DNA of 64,000 nucleotides from an uncultured Bacteroidota bacterium (GCA_902776365.1 CACYPU010000005.1:1-64000), one strand, 5' to 3'; positions 24,719 through 33,594 are shown, counted from the stretch's first letter. Notes: a model not told the origin generated them from the sequence alone. Made by a program: numbers and translations.

Positions 24719-26457
24719 TAGTATTCAATGATTAATGCTCCGCTCACGGCCCAATGGCTGAACATGCCCTCGACGGGCTTGCCTTGCGGGATGGCCACGG
24801 TGAGGGTGTGCTCCTTGCCGTCGGCCCAAGGCGTAAGGTCGAAATAGACGGGTTGCGTGGCCGTGCCGGGACACCAGCCGCTGCGCGAGAAGTCAGAGCT
24901 GCTGAGGCCGTTCCAGAAGTTGCCGCTGACGGGGTTGAGGTCGCGGTAGCAGCCGCAGTCCTGCCGCCAGGGGGTGTGCGTGAAGGCAGGCTTGCCATCG
25001 ATAAGGATGGTGTTCTGCTTGGGCACGAACTCGTCGCCCTCGCCCCAGCCGCCGTGGCCGGTGGAGATATAGCGCAGTAGCACACGCTTGGCATTTTTGG
25101 GAATCCACACGCTGCCCCACGTGCTGAGTGAATCAGTGGCAAAAAGTTTGCCATAGTTCTGGCCCGCCATCTCCAGCACGTTGCAGGTGTTGAAGAGCGC
25201 GCGAATATAAGGTTTCTCGCCACAACTGTCGGGCACCAGATAGTCGTTGGGGTAGGACTTTAGGTCGAGGCTGACGATGTGTCCTCCGGCGTCGTAGTTA
25301 CCTATCCACACACCGATAAGCACATCGCCTTGCAGCAGCGGAACCAGGTCGCTGACTTCCTGTCGGTAGTAGGTCTCGTCTGCCCAGTCGATGCCGTAAT
25401 TCGCCATGCGCTCGTTGAAGTGACCTACGCCGAAGGGGGTGAAGAAACGCATCAACTCGACCGGCGGGTCGTAGACAAACGATGAAAAAAAGTATTTCTT
25501 TAGATGGCTGATACCAGAACGTATGCCTTGGTAACGTTCACCGTTGCGGTCGATAAAGACAGGCAGAGAGTCGGGGTGTCCGTTGATGCCGTCGAAGAAG
25601 GTCGGCTCGAGGCTGTTGTTGAATCCGGGAATGACGAACACGGAGCCCGTTCGGTCGTAGGCGTCGCCATTGCTGCGTTGGTGTAATTCGAGGAAATGCT
25701 GGTAGTGTTCTGGCAGTACAGGAAGGTGAAGCCTCTTGAGGGCCAGGGTGCCTCCGGCATAGTGCAACACCGTGTCGAAGGGGATGCTGTCACTCACATG
25801 TGCATTCTGCGCACCCCAATGCAGTTGTACGTGGTCGAAGATGCGGGTGGTGACGACGAGGCGTTCCTTCATGATGCGGTCGAGCTCACGGGGAGTGACG
25901 CGGCGCGATGGACGGTCGAAATCACCGTCAAGACGAAGAGAGGGCATGCAAGCCGAACGTTCGGCCTTAGCCAGCACCAGCCGCTTTTGTCCATTGCGGG
26001 TGAAACTCCGCAGCACACCTTTGTTCAGGCCGTAGTGGGGCAAAGGAGTGACGTTGACGGGGACCTTCTCGTCCATCTCAAATATTAACGTGTTGCTATT
26101 GACGGAGGTGGTCCAGCGGTTGCCGTCGCGTTTCCATTCGAGGTCGTTGCGCGAGAAACCTGTGCGATAGTAGTACACGCTGTCGTCGTAGGTGGCGATG
26201 ACGGTAATGCTGTCGGCCTCATAGTCCACCTCGGTGACGGTTTGGCAGTAGCCGGGTATCAGTTTGCCCTGGGGCGTCGGCGTGTGTATGTAGATGCTTT
26301 TGCCGTAGCGATAGACAGTAATCTCCGACGTGTCGTTCTTTTCGCCGTATTCAATTTGCCAGTAAGTAAACCTGTTGGCATCCTTCGGTATCTTCACATT
26401 CTGCGCTCCCACCATCATCGGCAGCAGCATAGCAACAACTAAAAGCACTCGTCTCAT
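24718..26457 (-). CDS. Peptide-N-glycosidase F-like protein
   Basis: 579 residues with a signal peptide (1-18). The C-terminal 350 residues match the PNGase F double beta-sandwich: RIFDHVQLHWGAQN, TGHGGWGEGDEF (about 478-489), WRQDCGCYRDLNPVSGNFWNGL and SRSGWCPGT. PNGase F-type enzymes release N-glycans from glycoproteins, which would suit life on host or plant glycoproteins. The N-terminal 190 residues are an extra domain of unknown role. I cannot confirm the catalytic Asp/Glu triad by eye, so activity is inferred. Confidence 0.85.
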   Translation of the reverse strand: MRRVLLVVAMLLPMMVGAQNVKIPKDANRFTYWQIEYGEKNDTSEITVYRYGKSIYIHTPTPQGKLIPGYCQTVTEVDYEADSITVIATYDDSVYYYRTGFSRNDLEWKRDGNRWTTSVNSNTLIFEMDEKVPVNVTPLPHYGLNKGVLRSFTRNGQKRLVLAKAERSACMPSLRLDGDFDRPSRRVTPRELDRIMKERLVVTTRIFDHVQLHWGAQNAHVSDSIPFDTVLHYAGGTLALKRLHLPVLPEHYQHFLELHQRSNGDAYDRTGSVFVIPGFNNSLEPTFFDGINGHPDSLPVFIDRNGERYQGIRSGISHLKKYFFSSFVYDPPVELMRFFTPFGVGHFNERMANYGIDWADETYYRQEVSDLVPLLQGDVLIGVWIGNYDAGGHIVSLDLKSYPNDYLVPDSCGEKPYIRALFNTCNVLEMAGQNYGKLFATDSLSTWGSVWIPKNAKRVLLRYISTGHGGWGEGDEFVPKQNTILIDGKPAFTHTPWRQDCGCYRDLNPVSGNFWNGLSSSDFSRSGWCPGTATQPVYFDLTPWADGKEHTLTVAIPQGKPVEGMFSHWAVSGALIIEY

Positions 26458-26485
26458 AACTCTTAACTTTTATCTCTTATCTTTT
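26458..26485. repeat. 7-bp array (AACTCTT, inverse of AAGAGTT) upstream of PNGase gene
   Basis: AACTCTT, AACTTTT, ATCTCTT, ATCTTTT: four units directly before the PNGase start codon. It is the inverse of the GAGTTAA family at 51189-51216. Confidence 0.9.
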
Positions 26486-26491
26486 AACTGC

Positions 26492-28096
26492 TCAGAATCC
26501 CATTCCGAACATCTGCCAGTAGTCGGCTTCGAGGTTCTTCCAGGCAGCGGTGGTGCTCTCGTAGATCTGCTTGGTGTAGGCGTTGAGGCGTTTGTAGGCT
26601 TTCTTGGGGCTGTCCTTGATTTCCTCTTCGAGGGCTTTGAGGCCGCTGAAGGCGCTGCCTTCCTGCTGGAGGACGGCGTTCATGTGCTGCTTCTTGGTGC
26701 GTTGCCAGGCGACGGTAGCCAGCTTGTTGGCACGGCGGAACTGCCACAGCCACGCTTCGGGGTCGTAGCTCTTCTGTCCGCAACGTTCGAAGGCCGCGGG
26801 CAGCTCGGTGGTGCCACAGAAGATGGGGATGCGGGGGCTCTGGCCGGGATTGTCGACGGCCATCCAGCAGATGCCGCCCACCTCGTCGGGCAGCCAGTCG
26901 CGCAGCTGTGCCACGAAGCTGTAGCTGCACCACGCCACGCTGACGGTGCGCTTGAAGTCGATGGTGCCGGGAGCCAGCATATTGAGCGTCTGCTGCATGG
27001 TGCCACCCAGCCAGGGGTTGGCGATGGGGCTAATGACGGTATCCTTGTAGGTGCTGCCGTCGTCGCGCTTGCGGTCGACGACGATTTTGAGGTTCTTGCA
27101 CATGTCCATATCGGTGCCCTCATAGGTGGAGCGCAGCAACTCCATCACGTCGGTGACGTCGACGGGATTGTCGGGCTTGACGCTGAAGGGCAGCTCGGGC
27201 ATGTCGTAGGTGAAGCCCTGCGAGGGAGCCAGAGCGTTGAAGATGAAGAACTCGCGCTCACGGAAGTTGCGCCCTTTGGCCCATGAGGTGTTGTAGGCTT
27301 TCCAGAAGACGAAGTCGCCCTCGCCGTCCCAGAGGCCGTATTTCTTGGCCACCGCCTCGACGTTGTCGGAGCAGAGGAAGTAGTCGGGGTTCGAGCGCTG
27401 CAGCTTGCCAATGCGCGGGATGTTGCAGCTCACGGCGATGTGGTCGTCGGGCACACGCTGTGCCACCCACACGGCGCCAATCTGGTCCTTGCCGCAGCCG
27501 ATAATTTCCATCTGCCACACCTCCTTGCGGTCGGCAATGGTGATGCACTCGCCGCCGTCGGCATAGCCGTATTTCGTCGCCAGCGAGCCGATGAGGCGGA
27601 TGGCTTCGCGCGCCGTGGTGCAGCGCTGCAGGGCGATGCGCTCAAGCTCTTCGATGAGGAACATGGCGTCGGGGTTCTCCAGCGTGTCGGGACCGCTGAA
27701 GGTGCTTTCGCCGATGGCCAGCTGGTGCTCGTTGAGGCAGGGGTAGGAGCTGTTGAGGTAGGCGTAGGTGTGCTGCACCTCGGGGATGGTGCCCACCACG
27801 CGCACGCCTGTGGTGTCGCTGGGGTTCACGGTGTGCATCGTGCCCTTGCGCACCTCGTGCTTGCTGCCCTTCTTGTGGTCGGCTGCCGGCTCCACGGTCA
27901 TCCAGGTGCGGTAGCGCCCGTCGCAGGTGTGCGACGTGATGACGCTGCCGTCGGTACTCGCCCGCTTGCCGACCATGATGGAGGTGCAGCTCTCCTTGGT
28001 GTTAACCTGCGCCCCGCAAATCATCGGCAGCGCAACCACTAACGCAATAGCGCATTTACGCAATAACGCATTCATAAAAAGTATTTTCTTCATCAT
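26492..28096 (-). CDS. C69 family dipeptidase (PepD/Ntn-hydrolase type)
   Basis: 534 residues. After the signal peptide the mature protein begins near Cys37 in SCTSIMVGKRASTDGS, the N-terminal nucleophile motif of C69 peptidases, with RTWMTVEPA downstream. It should cleave dipeptides in the periplasm. I start at the ATG at 28096; a TTG at 28117 would overlap the upstream reductase gene, and an ATG at 28093 is equally possible. The signal core MNALLRKCAIALVV is encoded by the 8-bp array at 28041-28072. Confidence 0.93.
   Translation of the reverse strand: MMKKILFMNALLRKCAIALVVALPMICGAQVNTKESCTSIMVGKRASTDGSVITSHTCDGRYRTWMTVEPAADHKKGSKHEVRKGTMHTVNPSDTTGVRVVGTIPEVQHTYAYLNSSYPCLNEHQLAIGESTFSGPDTLENPDAMFLIEELERIALQRCTTAREAIRLIGSLATKYGYADGGECITIADRKEVWQMEIIGCGKDQIGAVWVAQRVPDDHIAVSCNIPRIGKLQRSNPDYFLCSDNVEAVAKKYGLWDGEGDFVFWKAYNTSWAKGRNFREREFFIFNALAPSQGFTYDMPELPFSVKPDNPVDVTDVMELLRSTYEGTDMDMCKNLKIVVDRKRDDGSTYKDTVISPIANPWLGGTMQQTLNMLAPGTIDFKRTVSVAWCSYSFVAQLRDWLPDEVGGICWMAVDNPGQSPRIPIFCGTTELPAAFERCGQKSYDPEAWLWQFRRANKLATVAWQRTKKQHMNAVLQQEGSAFSGLKALEEEIKDSPKKAYKRLNAYTKQIYESTTAAWKNLEADYWQMFGMGF
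28041..28072. repeat. 8-bp array (AACGCAAT family) in the C69 peptidase signal peptide
   Basis: AACGCAAT, AGCGCATT, TACGCAAT, AACGCATT: four units. Same family as the intergenic arrays at 5835, 21038, 40911 and 41326. Confidence 0.92.
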
Positions 28097-28106
28097 TCTG
28101 TGGCAT

Positions 28107-29333
28107 TTATTTTTCAAACAGGGCTTTGGCGGCGTCCATACGGGCGGGGATGTCGACGCCGAAGGGGCAGCGACTCATGCAGGCGCCGCAGTGGGTACAC
28201 TCGGAGGCCTTGTGGTCGAGCAGGTTGTACTGGGCTTGAATCTCGTCGTCGAGACCATTCAATTCGGCCTTGTCGAGCAGTTCGTTGACCTTGGCGATGG
28301 GGATACCCTGAGTGCAGGGCGAGCAGTGGTTGCAGTAGGTGCAGTCGCCACCTTTTTGACCGTTGGATGTCGACCGTTCCCCGCTTTCCCAGTCCTTCTC
28401 CGCCTCGGTGGCGTGAACCCAGTGCAGGTCGCGTTTCAACTCGTCGAGGTTGTCGATGCCGAGGATGCAGGTGGCGATGCAGGGCTTGGCCAGACAGTAG
28501 GCGATACACTGTTCGGGGGTGTAGGCGCGACCCAGCTGCGAGGTCTTCTCGTCGAGCAGCTTGCCACCGCCGCCGAAGGTCTTCATCACCGTGATGGCGA
28601 TGTGGTGCGTGGCACAGTAGTCATACAGTTCCACACGCACCGGGTCGATGCCCTGCTGCAGGTTGTCGAAGGCGCCTTTGTCCCACGGGATGGTGCCGCC
28701 GCGCATGCGGTCGAAAGCGGGGTTGAGGCTGAACATCAGCACCTCCACCCAGCCGCTCTTCACGGCACGCAAGGCCACCTCGGCATTGTGGCTGCTGAGG
28801 CCTATATGCTTAATCTTGCCCTCTTTTTTCAGCTGGAAGACATACTCCAAGAAGGGCGAGTTCTGGATTTCCTCCCAGTCTTCATGGCTGTCGGTGATGT
28901 GTATCATGCCCACCTCGATGTGGTCGGTGTGCAGACGCGTCAGCAGGTCTTCGAAACCCGCCTTGCACTCCTCCACGTTGCGGGTGCGGGTATGCTGGCC
29001 ATCTTTGTAGATGGTGCCTATGTGACCCTGGATAATCATCTCGTCGCGGCGGCCCTGCAGGGCGTAGCCGATGTTGGAGCGCGTCTTGGGATTGGCGTCA
29101 TAAATGTCGATGTAGTTCATGCCGCTGTCCAGCGCCATGGTCATCAGCTCGAGCGATGCCGCGCTGTCAAGTTTTTCGAAACCACCGCAACCGATGCTGA
29201 TTTCACTCACCTCGAGGCCGGTGGCACCGAGGGGACGGTATTTCATGTCGGTCGCCTTTTCGGCGGCATTCTGCTTGCATCCCACAGCCGCGAGGCAGAG
29301 GGTTGTCATTAAAATAGTGTAGATTTTCTTCAT
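28107..29333 (-). CDS. Aldo/keto reductase lipoprotein with C-terminal 2x[4Fe-4S] domain
   Basis: 408 residues: lipoprotein signal (LAAVGC, Cys19), aldo/keto reductase barrel from KYRPLGATGLEVSEIS (about 31) with the catalytic-type Asp/Tyr region NYIDIYDANPKTR, and a ferredoxin-like tail with CTYCNHCSPC and CTHCGACMSRCP (two 4Fe-4S sites). Cytoplasmic relatives are NADPH-dependent oxidoreductases. A Sec-type lipoprotein signal on a cofactor-rich enzyme is unexpected; the AKR may bind a different cofactor or the signal may be inefficient. A -7 box precedes it at 29357-29364. Confidence 0.88.
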   Translation of the reverse strand: MKKIYTILMTTLCLAAVGCKQNAAEKATDMKYRPLGATGLEVSEISIGCGGFEKLDSAASLELMTMALDSGMNYIDIYDANPKTRSNIGYALQGRRDEMIIQGHIGTIYKDGQHTRTRNVEECKAGFEDLLTRLHTDHIEVGMIHITDSHEDWEEIQNSPFLEYVFQLKKEGKIKHIGLSSHNAEVALRAVKSGWVEVLMFSLNPAFDRMRGGTIPWDKGAFDNLQQGIDPVRVELYDYCATHHIAITVMKTFGGGGKLLDEKTSQLGRAYTPEQCIAYCLAKPCIATCILGIDNLDELKRDLHWVHATEAEKDWESGERSTSNGQKGGDCTYCNHCSPCTQGIPIAKVNELLDKAELNGLDDEIQAQYNLLDHKASECTHCGACMSRCPFGVDIPARMDAAKALFEK

Positions 29334-29356
29334 GTTTGAACATCTAAATTAAAATG

Positions 29357-29364
29357 CAAAAATA
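29357..29364 (-). promoter_or_regulatory. Bacteroidetes -7 box (TATTTTTG) for the reductase/C69 operon
   Basis: CAAAAATA on the + strand reads TATTTTTG on the minus strand (TAnnTTTG), 24 bases before the reductase ATG. No strong -33 TTTG was found. Confidence 0.55.
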
Positions 29365-29451
29365 CATAAAATAACGGATATACAGATAATAAATATTGGG
29401 GTTGTGCGTTTTTGATTGGTAATTAAACGATTGCACTATAGGGATATTGGA

Positions 29452-29760
29452 ATGCCGGCACAACCTACGATACAATCTCTCCGTATGGAGGTCTACGACA
29501 TCGTCCGCCAGATACCACATGGTCGGGTGCTCACTTATGGGCGCATCGCCGAACTATGTGGTTGGCCCAATCATTCGCGTCTGGTAGGTCGCATCATGCG
29601 TACCGCTCCCGACGCTGAGTTGCCCTGCCACCGTGTGGTCAACGCCTCCGGCCGTCTCGCCCCGCACTATCCCGAGCAGGTTTCGCTGCTGGAATCTGAA
29701 GGCGTCCACCTCACCCCTTCGAGCAAGGTGCCTTTGAAGAAATACCTGTGGAATCTTTAA
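29452..29760 (+). CDS. MGMT-family DNA-binding protein (alkyltransferase-like, PCHR retained)
   Basis: 102 residues with the DNA-binding wing (GRVLTYGRIAELCGWPNHSRLVGRIMRTAP) and the active-site motif PCHRVVN, so the alkyl-acceptor Cys is kept, unlike true ATL proteins where it is usually Trp. The N-terminal domain of full O6-methylguanine methyltransferases is absent. It probably repairs or flags O6-alkylguanine. I start at the ATG at 29452; a TTG at 29416 is possible. Its stop overlaps the convergent vsr gene by four bases. Confidence 0.88.
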   Translation: MPAQPTIQSLRMEVYDIVRQIPHGRVLTYGRIAELCGWPNHSRLVGRIMRTAPDAELPCHRVVNASGRLAPHYPEQVSLLESEGVHLTPSSKVPLKKYLWNL

Positions 29761-30386
29761 TCCTCGGCGGCCATGGGCAACTGGCCCTCTTCTTCTGTGG
29801 TGTAAGGAACCGGTTTGTGGCGGTAGAGTAACAGCATATTCTCTTCTAGTAGCACCGCCACCTCGCGCATCGTGTGCTCCAACTTCTTCGGCTTCAGCTG
29901 GCATTCCCACACCACAATCACCTGCCATCCGTTCTCCTGAAGCACACGGTAGTTCTCCCTGTCGCGCTCCTGGTTGCGCCTGATTTTGGCGACCCAGAAC
30001 TCGCGGTTTGTCGTCGGAATCTTGCAGCACTTTGAGTTCTGTATATCTCTTTCTTTGTACTCCTGCTCGAGTTCCACTCTCGCGAAATCCTGTAAATCTC
30101 GTAAATTATTTCCGCTTCGCGGTTCAAAAGACTCACACATTAACGCATTCCCACATTTACTCATTCTCACACCGTGTCCATGCCAAAAGCACCCATTGAC
30201 AAAAATCGCCGTCCGATACGTCCGAAGCACGATGTCCGGCTTCCCCGGCACGCTTTTGACATTCAACCGATACCGATACCCATGACTCCACAGCCACCGC
30301 CGTACCTTCAGCTCCGGCTTCGTCCCCGAACCCTTGATATGCGACATGCACCTATGCCGCTGCTCCGGTGTCATCGTGTCGGTCAT
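29757..30386 (-). CDS. vsr: Very short patch repair (Vsr) endonuclease with a 40-residue insertion
   Basis: Vsr nicks at T:G mismatches left by deamination of 5-methylcytosine made by C5 methyltransferases. The motifs MSHIKGSGTKPELKVRRWLW, GKPDIVL (metal-binding Asp), FVNGCFWHGHG and REFWVAKIRRNQERD are present. The Cys-x-x-Pro zinc/structural strand is displaced: after WHGHG come about 40 extra residues (CGNALMCESFEPRSGNNL through ERDIQNSKCC) before KIPTTNREFW. These are encoded by repeat arrays at 30085-30111 and 30135-30166. At 209 residues it is longer than the usual 130-155. It overlaps the upstream DUF2357 gene by four bases, as the last gene of the defence operon. Confidence 0.92.
   Translation of the reverse strand: MTDTMTPEQRHRCMSHIKGSGTKPELKVRRWLWSHGYRYRLNVKSVPGKPDIVLRTYRTAIFVNGCFWHGHGVRMSKCGNALMCESFEPRSGNNLRDLQDFARVELEQEYKERDIQNSKCCKIPTTNREFWVAKIRRNQERDRENYRVLQENGWQVIVVWECQLKPKKLEHTMREVAVLLEENMLLLYRHKPVPYTTEEEGQLPMAAED
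30085..30111. repeat. 9-bp array (AAATCCTGT) inside vsr
   Basis: AAATCCTGT, AAATCTCGT, AAATTATTT, encoding NNLRDLQDF on the minus strand. It is followed by CGCTTCGCGG, a sequence resembling the GCGAAGCGA unit of the 9-bp composite elements. Confidence 0.7.
30135..30166. repeat. 8-bp array (ACGCATTC family) inside vsr
   Basis: ACACATTA, ACGCATTC, CCACATTT, ACTCATTC: four units, in the insertion after the WHGHG motif. Confidence 0.88.
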
Positions 30387-32509
30387 TCCGAGGTCAATTT
30401 GTCCAAAGTGGTGTCGTTGAATGTATGTTGTATCGGGAGTGGAACTAACCTATAGTCAGCAAATAACTGACGGGCAAACTTAAGGTCGAAAGTGATGCGC
30501 AGTTTGTCGTCATCTGCACCTTTGGCCTTTGTAGATGTATGGATGCCCTTTACAAGATACAGGTCACGTAGTCCCTTGTCGGGTATATATGGTGCGAAGT
30601 AGTCAATTCCGTCCAATGGTATGGTGGTCGGGAAGGTGTCACCGGAGTAATAGCTTGTGGCTGTTCCATTTAGAAAGTTGGCATACTGCAGATTATCAGG
30701 CTTGACGACGCCAATCAAGACGCGGTTCTTGACTTCCAAAGTGGTGCCCTTTTGTGGGATGACCTGTTCTACAATCTCCACAGCGTGCTTGTTCAGCAGT
30801 TCCCTGATGAAGTTGGTCAACAGTTCGTGTTGGTTATCGCCGGGACGCATGGGGAAGGCGCCGATATTTACCTCGTTGATGCTGCGACGGAAGCGCGATG
30901 TGTCGTCCATCTGGCCGGGGAAGAGGATATAGCCGCCGATGACCTCTTTCTTTATCTTCTCGTCCTGGTGTTTGCTGTTATAGTAGATGGCATCGCGGTA
31001 GCGGTGCATCTGGTTGATGGCATCGTCGGGGGGCACATCGTTCGCACCCTCTTTCTCTAAACGGTATTTGGCATCGAAGAGGTAGGTGAGTTTCATGCCC
31101 TCTTGCAGGTCGTCCTTGGTGAGCTGCAACACGATGTCGGGTTTCTGCGGCACAGTCTTCGACTCCAACTCACCAATACCTTTCACGTCGTCTTTGTCAC
31201 TGTGTCGCGGGTTATATACAAGTTCAGCCAGCGTCACATCATCTTTCTTGAAGATAATCTTCGAGTGTTCTCCTTTGCCGAGACTGTAGGTGAAGAGGCC
31301 GCTCATCTCCGTGCGGCTATGCTGCTCGGCTTCTGCGCCAGTCTGCTCTTTGACCACCTTCTCCACCTGGATGAAGCACCATATCTCGTACAGGGTGGCG
31401 ATGTCCTTGGTCTCCATGCGGTAGAGACCGTCGTTGAGGCTGAAGGACTTCTGCAGAATGGTGTAGATGCGGAACACTTTCGAGTAGTTCACATCTTTTT
31501 GTAGGATGAGTGACTCTTGCTTGATGCCGTCGAAGGGGCCCACGGTGCGGAAAAAGGGATGTCGCGACAGGCGGTTCAGCTCGTCGCGGGTGCGGGCTAT
31601 CCTATCCCGATGGGTGTCGGCCATGCGGGTGTCCTGCAGGAGAACTCTCTCGGCGAGGGCAGAATAGCGTTTTTGAACCGTCAGCAGGGCATGCTTCAGG
31701 AAACGATTCTCCGGGGTGTTATAGGTGTTCTGCTGCTCCTCCACGCGGTACAGGCGGGTCTCTTCCGTGCGATGCTCGGCCAGTTGCTGCTCCAGCTGCG
31801 GTGTGAGGCGGCGTATCTGGTCGGCCCGTTTGTAGGTCTCGATGGATTTCAGCCGGTGACGTGGCCGGTCGATGATGTTATGGACGGTACGCAGGAACTG
31901 CTCTTGCAGCCCGCCGAAGATGTTCCACCAGATGATGTCGTAACTCTCGCCCTGCTCTTCCTTGATGCCGTGATAGGTGCGCTTCAGATAGTCGAGCGAG
32001 AGCATACGGTATTCCGCCTCAATGTCCTGAAGGATAATCTTCCAGTCGTGGTGATAGTCGAGCTTGGCCGAGATGACGTCGTAGGAGAAGGCGAAGCGTT
32101 TCTGCTTGCCGTCCTTTGTGTAACATATCGGCATGTCGGCACGTCCAATCTCGTTGCCATAGTTCAGAAATCCCGCCAGCAGCTGCTTGCTCTCTTTCCA
32201 CGAAAAGCGGTCGTTGACATCTTTGCGAGGACTGTCGAACCAAGCCTTTGTCACCTTTTTCTTGAAATCCACCCACACGCTGTAATCCGTCTGCTCGAAG
32301 AACACTGCCTCATCGGCAATGTCCTTTGCAATCTCCCGTTCTACATCGTCATGCACCAGCACCACATGCTCTACACCTTCGCTCCATCGGTAGGAGGAAA
32401 TCAACTTCTCGCCACCGAGCACACTCACCCCCTTGTCCCACATCCGTTGGAACTGGGTACTCTCCACCGTCAGTGTGAAGTCTTCGTGTTCGATACGCAG
32501 GAGGTCCAT
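30383..32509 (-). CDS. DUF2357-type McrC-like restriction nuclease subunit
   Basis: 708 residues. The N-terminal 330 are a DUF2357-like helical/strand region; at about 370-385 comes TLYEIWCFIQVEKVV, the YExW signature of McrC and relatives; a PD-(D/E)XK core follows (KPDIVLQL, Asp458; FDAKYRL, Asp479 and Lys481; MHRYRDAIYY, 501-510). Such proteins pair with an McrB-like AAA motor, here the product of 33595-35616, to cut modified or foreign DNA, as R2 of LlaJI does with R1. It is coupled to vsr by a four-base overlap and follows the DUF1016 gene by nine bases. Confidence 0.88.
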   Translation of the reverse strand: MDLLRIEHEDFTLTVESTQFQRMWDKGVSVLGGEKLISSYRWSEGVEHVVLVHDDVEREIAKDIADEAVFFEQTDYSVWVDFKKKVTKAWFDSPRKDVNDRFSWKESKQLLAGFLNYGNEIGRADMPICYTKDGKQKRFAFSYDVISAKLDYHHDWKIILQDIEAEYRMLSLDYLKRTYHGIKEEQGESYDIIWWNIFGGLQEQFLRTVHNIIDRPRHRLKSIETYKRADQIRRLTPQLEQQLAEHRTEETRLYRVEEQQNTYNTPENRFLKHALLTVQKRYSALAERVLLQDTRMADTHRDRIARTRDELNRLSRHPFFRTVGPFDGIKQESLILQKDVNYSKVFRIYTILQKSFSLNDGLYRMETKDIATLYEIWCFIQVEKVVKEQTGAEAEQHSRTEMSGLFTYSLGKGEHSKIIFKKDDVTLAELVYNPRHSDKDDVKGIGELESKTVPQKPDIVLQLTKDDLQEGMKLTYLFDAKYRLEKEGANDVPPDDAINQMHRYRDAIYYNSKHQDEKIKKEVIGGYILFPGQMDDTSRFRRSINEVNIGAFPMRPGDNQHELLTNFIRELLNKHAVEIVEQVIPQKGTTLEVKNRVLIGVVKPDNLQYANFLNGTATSYYSGDTFPTTIPLDGIDYFAPYIPDKGLRDLYLVKGIHTSTKAKGADDDKLRITFDLKFARQLFADYRLVPLPIQHTFNDTTLDKLTSE

Positions 32510-32518
32510 TGCTTATAG

Positions 32519-33580
32519 TTAATCTCTGGTATTATCAAGCAATAGATTCAGTTGTGACTGCAGTTCTTCACGATTAGGCAGATACAGCTGGTAGCGTGCC
32601 GCAAAAAGTTGGTTGTCTATACCCTGAAGGGCATACTCCATGAGCAGCTCATCTTTCCTTGCGCCTAACACTATGCCGACCGGCGGATTGTCGTCCGGTT
32701 GGCATATCTCATTTTTGAAGTAATTCAAGTAAAGATTCATCTGCCCTATGTCGCCATGCTTTATCTCGGCACGTTTCAGGTCAATCAACACATAACATTT
32801 CAAGATGGTGTGGTAAAACACCAGGTCAACCTTGAATCGTCTTGCTCCAATAGGTATGATATATTGGCGACCGATGAAAGCAAATCCTCTGCCAAGTTCC
32901 AGCAGGAATTTCTCCATATTGGCCTTCAGCGCATCTTCCAATTCCTTTTCTTTGTATTGTTTTTGCCGGGGAAGTCCAGCAAATTCCAGCACGAATGGGT
33001 CTCGAATAATGTCTGCAGGTTTCATCACCTGATGTCCCTCGTTGGCAAGCATCAATACACCCTCCTTGTCTGTACTCAATGCAAGCCGCTGAAACAAGGA
33101 AGAACTGATTTGACGTTTCAACTCCCGAACCTTCCATCCTTCGTTGATGCACTCCTTCATATAGAATTGCATCTCCAACGGGTCGTCACACTTGAGAAGT
33201 TCCAAATAATGGCTCCACGTCAATTGTCCAGACACTGTTTGGATTTTTGGGAACCGCACATAGAACAGCCTCATGTTGAACAAATTGGACCGAGAATAGC
33301 CTTTCCCCTTAAGTCTGGTAAGATCTTTGGATAAGTTTGTCAGTAGCTGTTTCCCATATTCAGCCTTGACATTACCATGCTGTTCGAATTCCACGATATA
33401 CCTGCCTGTTTGCCAGTTGGCATTAAGCAATTCCTTGTTTACCGTTATTGCAGCATTCCTCCTCGCATTCTCCCACACATCAGAGATGAGAGAAACAAGT
33501 CGTGCATATTCCGAGTCGTCGGCTTGCAGAGAAACTGGTGAAATCTTAGTCAAATCATTCTTCATGGCATTTCCCTCCAT
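32519..33580 (-). CDS. DUF1016 / YhcG-type PD-(D/E)XK nuclease
   Basis: 353 residues: the DUF1016 N-terminal winged-helix domain (INTERNAL motif VNKELLNANWQTGRYIVEFE near 40-60, LTWSHYLELLKCDD near 115) and a C-terminal PDDEXK nuclease domain with VDLVFYHTILKCYVLIDLKRAEIKH (Asp, Asp, Lys). These nucleases occur beside R-M and other defence genes. I start at ATG 33580 (MEGNAMKND), 14 bases after the McrB-like stop; ATG 33565 is the alternative. It lies between the two McrBC-like genes. Confidence 0.9.
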   Translation of the reverse strand: MEGNAMKNDLTKISPVSLQADDSEYARLVSLISDVWENARRNAAITVNKELLNANWQTGRYIVEFEQHGNVKAEYGKQLLTNLSKDLTRLKGKGYSRSNLFNMRLFYVRFPKIQTVSGQLTWSHYLELLKCDDPLEMQFYMKECINEGWKVRELKRQISSSLFQRLALSTDKEGVLMLANEGHQVMKPADIIRDPFVLEFAGLPRQKQYKEKELEDALKANMEKFLLELGRGFAFIGRQYIIPIGARRFKVDLVFYHTILKCYVLIDLKRAEIKHGDIGQMNLYLNYFKNEICQPDDNPPVGIVLGARKDELLMEYALQGIDNQLFAARYQLYLPNREELQSQLNLLLDNTRD

Positions 33581-33594
33581 TGTCAATACGGTTC

